DNA of 64,000 nucleotides from Acidobacteriota bacterium. Lineage in GTDB: Bacteria; Acidobacteriota; Blastocatellia; Pyrinomonadales; Pyrinomonadaceae. The position numbers were made by a program, and so were the translations under genes. Below the pieces are notes generated by a model. The model ran no database searches, was not told the DNA's origin, and saw nothing but the letters and a program-made list of their open reading frames with translations. Positions 60,841 through 64,000 of this stretch are shown here, one piece after another. The stretch is taken from the NCBI GenBank assembly GCA_003222945.1, contig QHXM01000072.1, forward strand, positions 1-64,000. The letters are read 5' to 3'. The stretch's first letter is position 1, and every line of letters begins with the position of its first letter.

Positions 60841-61409
60841 ATGACGGACTGAACAATCCCGGCACGAAGACCCGCGACAATAACCCTCAAAATTTGTTAT
60901 CTTCTCTGCCCATATTCAAAGAGGGAGTTTCGTGCATGAAATATCTAAAGCTTGCGCTTTTACTTTCGGCCTGCATGGTTTTTGTCAACTGCGGCAAAGG
61001 CGCTAACACGACCAACACTAATACTAAGATTTCTACGGCGACCACGAACACGACCACCGCTACAACGACAACGCCGAGTCCACAAGCAACACCGCAGGCG
61101 ACCGCCTCGCCGTCCCGCACAATGTCTGCCGAAGACAAAAGCTCGACGCCTGAAGACGCCGCGCGCGGACTCTTCAACGCATTCGCAAGACACGACCGCG
61201 ATGCTGCCGCGAGGTTCGCATCCGACACTGCTATTGCGAAGCTCTTCAAGGAGAGCACAGGAACAGAAGGTATGCAGTTTCAAGGTTGCAATGATGAAGG
61301 CGATCTTCATTGCGCCTACTCTTACGAAGGCGGCGCGCTCATTATGCACGTGAAGGGAAGCAAGGAGGCTGGCTACAAGGTCCAGTCAGTAGAGTTCATT
61401 GCTGATTAG
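60837..61409 (+). CDS. Thr-rich lipoprotein, DUF4878-like
   Basis: MKYLKLALLLSACMVFVNCGKGANTTN lipobox (start may be 60936); EDAARGLFNAFARHDRDAAARFAS. Confidence 0.7.
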   Translation: MNDGLNNPGTKTRDNNPQNLLSSLPIFKEGVSCMKYLKLALLLSACMVFVNCGKGANTTNTNTKISTATTNTTTATTTTPSPQATPQATASPSRTMSAEDKSSTPEDAARGLFNAFARHDRDAAARFASDTAIAKLFKESTGTEGMQFQGCNDEGDLHCAYSYEGGALIMHVKGSKEAGYKVQSVEFIAD

Positions 61410-61421
61410 AAAGGAAACAAA

Positions 61422-61820
61422 ATGAAGAAGACAAATTTTGCCATGAAGTTTCGCGTTCTCTTCATCGCGACTCTTCTGCTTATAACAACCTGCGCTGCGG
61501 CGGGCGTGAGAGACCGCACGCGCCGCATACGATTCGAGCGTGGGCGCACGACGAAGGTCATAAAGGATGCGGTCGTGCGCGGCGACAGAGACCGCTTTAT
61601 ACTGCACGCGCGTGCAGGCCAAACTCTAATCGTCCACATAACTTCAGAAGAGAACAATGCCGTCTTCACCATCTATCGTCCGGGAGGCAGGCAGACTCTG
61701 GAAAATGCTCAAGAGAGTACAGACTGGAACGGCTCGCTGCCACGCACCGGAGACTACATCATAGAAGTCGGCGGCACCAGAGGAAACGCCAGCTACACGC
61801 TCGAAGTAACGGCCAGATAG
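61422..61820 (+). CDS. Secreted protein with PPC-like beta-sandwich domain
   Basis: DRFILHARAGQTLIVHITSEENNAVFTIYRPGG...TGDYIIEVGGTRGNASYTLEV. Confidence 0.7.
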   Translation: MKKTNFAMKFRVLFIATLLLITTCAAAGVRDRTRRIRFERGRTTKVIKDAVVRGDRDRFILHARAGQTLIVHITSEENNAVFTIYRPGGRQTLENAQESTDWNGSLPRTGDYIIEVGGTRGNASYTLEVTAR

Positions 61821-61824
61821 GAAA

Positions 61825-61867
61825 GCGGTCAGTCGGGTTCAGCTTTATCAACTGACAACTGACTAAT
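61825..61867. repeat. Heptamer-repeat island 11
   Basis: CAACTGACAACTGACTAA opposite GCGGTCAGTCGGGTTCAG. Confidence 0.5.
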
Positions 61868-62075
61868 TCCTTCCCCTGTCTCGGTAAAAAGTGCTAGACT
61901 ACGCACTCGCCCCGGTCGTAAAATTTCCCGGAGCGCGCCCCTTCTCCCCGTTACTGCACGGGCTAAAAACTAAAACTCCTTAAAAGTTAAGCGCCGTAAG
62001 ACCTGCGCGCCTTCAAACTCCCTTGCATTGAGACGAGGTCTTGCGACCCTTTATCCCGAAAAGAGGGTCAAAGAA

Positions 62076-63677
62076 ATGGATGTCCCCCAAATCATCGCCG
62101 GACGATTCCGCATTGAATGTGAAATCGGCACGGGCGGCATGGGCACTGTCTATCGCGCAAAGCATCTGGGATTGGACCGCCCCGTAGCCGTCAAGATTAT
62201 CAAACCCGAATACGCTTCCGACCCGGACGTTGCGGACCGCTTTATGCGCGAAGCACGCACGATGGCGCGTCTTCGCCACCCGCACGCAGCAATGATCTTC
62301 GACGCGGGCAACCTGCCGGACGGTCGCCACTTCATCATAATGGAATATGTCGAAGGCCAGACGCTTTCAGAAACTCTTGAGCGCGAAGGACGCTTCACAG
62401 CAGAACGCGCCGTCCGCATAGCTTCAGACATCTGCGACGTGTTAGCCGAAGCTCATCAACTCGGCATAGTCCACCGCGACCTGAAGCCGTCGAATATAAT
62501 GCTCAACGAGCGCGGCGTCTGCGTTCTGGATTTTGGCGTCGCTAAAGTTCTTGCGACATCTGCCGACGCGACGCACACGCACGCGACCACAGGTTCAGGC
62601 GTCATCGTAGGAACGCCGCGCTACATGTCGCCCGAACAATGTTTGGGTCAGCGCATCGGCGCGCGAAGCGATCTATATTCTCTTGGCGTTCTGCTCTACG
62701 AAATGCTTGCAGGGCAGCCGCCTTTCACAGACCCGCTCGCGTCGGCTGTGCTCGTCAGACAGGCGACAGCGCTTCCGCCTCCGCTTCCTAAAATGCGTGA
62801 TGATCTGCCTCGCCCGCTCGTTCTTGCGGTCCACACGCTTCTTGCTAAGCGTCCCGATGATCGCCCGAAAGATGCACGCGCGGCGCAGAAGCTTCTGGAA
62901 AAGAGCATCATGAAGCGCCCGCGTCCCGTTCTGGATGAGCAACCTTTCTCTTCTACAGTCGCGGCGCTCAATACAAAGCGGAGCGCCGTCTTTCGCGCAG
63001 CGACGCCGATTGCTATGGTCGCAGTTCTCGGACTTGGCCTTCTTGCGTGGGGACGAAGCGCGCAGACGAAGCAGGCAATGGAAGCGAGCGAGACTGCTTC
63101 ATCACAGCCTGCTGCCGCAACCGCTTCGCTCGATTCATCATTTTCAGGCGCGCCGCTTCAAAAGGTCGCCGCGTCAGAGCCGCTCTCAATGGACGTTGCG
63201 CGTCATCTGGTCACTTCCGCTTCGCACGGCGATGAGATTGGCGATGTGCGCGTGATCAATACGGACCGCAACCGAAATCAAGCCATCGTAGCAATTCACA
63301 ATGAGCGCAAGGAAGGCACATCACATCTTTTTGTGATGGAGAATCAGGCGGGACACTATCGCGTAGTAAGCCGCGCTCCGCTCGATGCGCCCGGTTTTCG
63401 CGGAGCGACTTGGACGGCGGAGAGCCGGGATGTTGATGGCGACGGCCTTGACGAAGTTATCTGCACGGGCACGAACGCCAAGGGTCGCGCGCTTGATTAT
63501 CGTTTTGTTCTATACGTTCCGCGCACTCGACAGACTTATGCCATGCGCGTTGAAAAGCAGGGACAAGGCTCGAAGGGAATGCGCGTGACCTATTCACAGA
63601 ACGCTTCGTCGCCGGAAGCCGCAGCCTATCGCACAGCATTGCAACAACGTGCGCGCTTAGCCGTTGCGTCTCTTTGA
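62076..63677 (+). CDS. Serine/threonine protein kinase with TM helix and extracytoplasmic domain
   Basis: GRFRIECEIGTGGMGTVYRAKHLGLDRPVAVKII, IVHRDLKPSNIMLNERGVCVLDFGVAK, GTPRYMSPEQ; TM AATPIAMVAVLGLGLLAWG. Confidence 0.93.
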   Translation: MDVPQIIAGRFRIECEIGTGGMGTVYRAKHLGLDRPVAVKIIKPEYASDPDVADRFMREARTMARLRHPHAAMIFDAGNLPDGRHFIIMEYVEGQTLSETLEREGRFTAERAVRIASDICDVLAEAHQLGIVHRDLKPSNIMLNERGVCVLDFGVAKVLATSADATHTHATTGSGVIVGTPRYMSPEQCLGQRIGARSDLYSLGVLLYEMLAGQPPFTDPLASAVLVRQATALPPPLPKMRDDLPRPLVLAVHTLLAKRPDDRPKDARAAQKLLEKSIMKRPRPVLDEQPFSSTVAALNTKRSAVFRAATPIAMVAVLGLGLLAWGRSAQTKQAMEASETASSQPAAATASLDSSFSGAPLQKVAASEPLSMDVARHLVTSASHGDEIGDVRVINTDRNRNQAIVAIHNERKEGTSHLFVMENQAGHYRVVSRAPLDAPGFRGATWTAESRDVDGDGLDEVICTGTNAKGRALDYRFVLYVPRTRQTYAMRVEKQGQGSKGMRVTYSQNASSPEAAAYRTALQQRARLAVASL

Positions 63678-63702
63678 GAGTCTAAATGAGATTCATAATG
63701 GA

Positions 63703-63891
63703 TCAAAGGATGCCCGCAATAAAACTATAGAACAGATTACGGGCGCGGAAGAACAGGTAATTAGCGGAGTAAGGTGGGAATTTCAGCTCAGCAAAATATG
63801 ACTTGACGTTCTTCCCTGCGCAGATGCCTTCAAGGGCTGCTGCAATAGCGCAGATAGCGAGTGAAATTAAGATTGCGGAACTTGCTGACAT
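63703..63891 (-). CDS. Small membrane protein, possibly truncated TspO/MBR-like relative
   Basis: MSASSAILISLAICAIAAALEGICAGKNVKSYFAELKFPPYSAN...; low-confidence family recall. Confidence 0.35.
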   Translation of the reverse strand: MSASSAILISLAICAIAAALEGICAGKNVKSYFAELKFPPYSANYLFFRARNLFYSFIAGIL

Positions 63892-64000
63892 ATCTCAATC
63901 TGCGGAAGAGCAAAATCTTTTCCTTTGGAATACGCGCGTCGTAATTGATGCCCTGTTGCTTAATCGCATCCTCGTCCACTCTATCCCGCGTCCGTTGCCT

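Noticed and set aside
63835-64000. Minus-strand open frame at the right edge (RQRTRDRVDEDAIKQQGINYDARIPKEK...)
   Set aside because: Cut by window edge and no family recognised; overlap with the 63703-63891 ORF leaves the real gene unclear.

Overview
The window looks chromosomal and probably comes from an Acidobacteriota/Blastocatellia-like bacterium (inferred from protein style only; no search was run). From about 4.2 to 33 kb it carries a large exopolysaccharide/O-antigen-type locus: wecB, many GT2/GT4 glycosyltransferases, methyltransferases, CDP-/dTDP-sugar genes, a Wzx-like flippase, Wzy-like membrane proteins, an asnB-like amidotransferase, and a WecA/MraY-like transferase fused to a CapD/FlaA1-type N-terminus. 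The rest is mostly housekeeping or metabolic: acyl-CoA synthetase, an M16 peptidase pair, an M1-like protein with a degenerate active site, an AmmeMemoRadiSam-type radical SAM protein, nagZ, queG, a DUF885 protein, moaA, msrA, a TPP riboswitch with thiC, a PDZ protein and a Ser/Thr kinase. The most notable observations are: (1) a 21-bp-period repeat array arranged head to head around a perfect 58-bp palindrome, between two glycosyltransferase genes (~14.75-15.0 kb); (2) a family of intergenic heptanucleotide repeat/inverted-repeat islands at about 11 sites, one of which forms the variable stem of the TPP riboswitch; (3) five separate loci (rfbF/rfbG, O-antigen ligase, a metallo-beta-lactamase-fold hydrolase, an NAD-epimerase, thiC) where both flanks of a recognisable family are present but a block of roughly 100-200 bp seems to be missing, suggesting repeated deletion or systematic assembly loss; (4) a REP-like double hairpin at the 5' end of a glycosyltransferase; (5) an M1-like protein whose HEXXH motif reads REVAF. 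No tRNA, rRNA or CRISPR array was recognised. Family assignments are from memory and reading of the translations.
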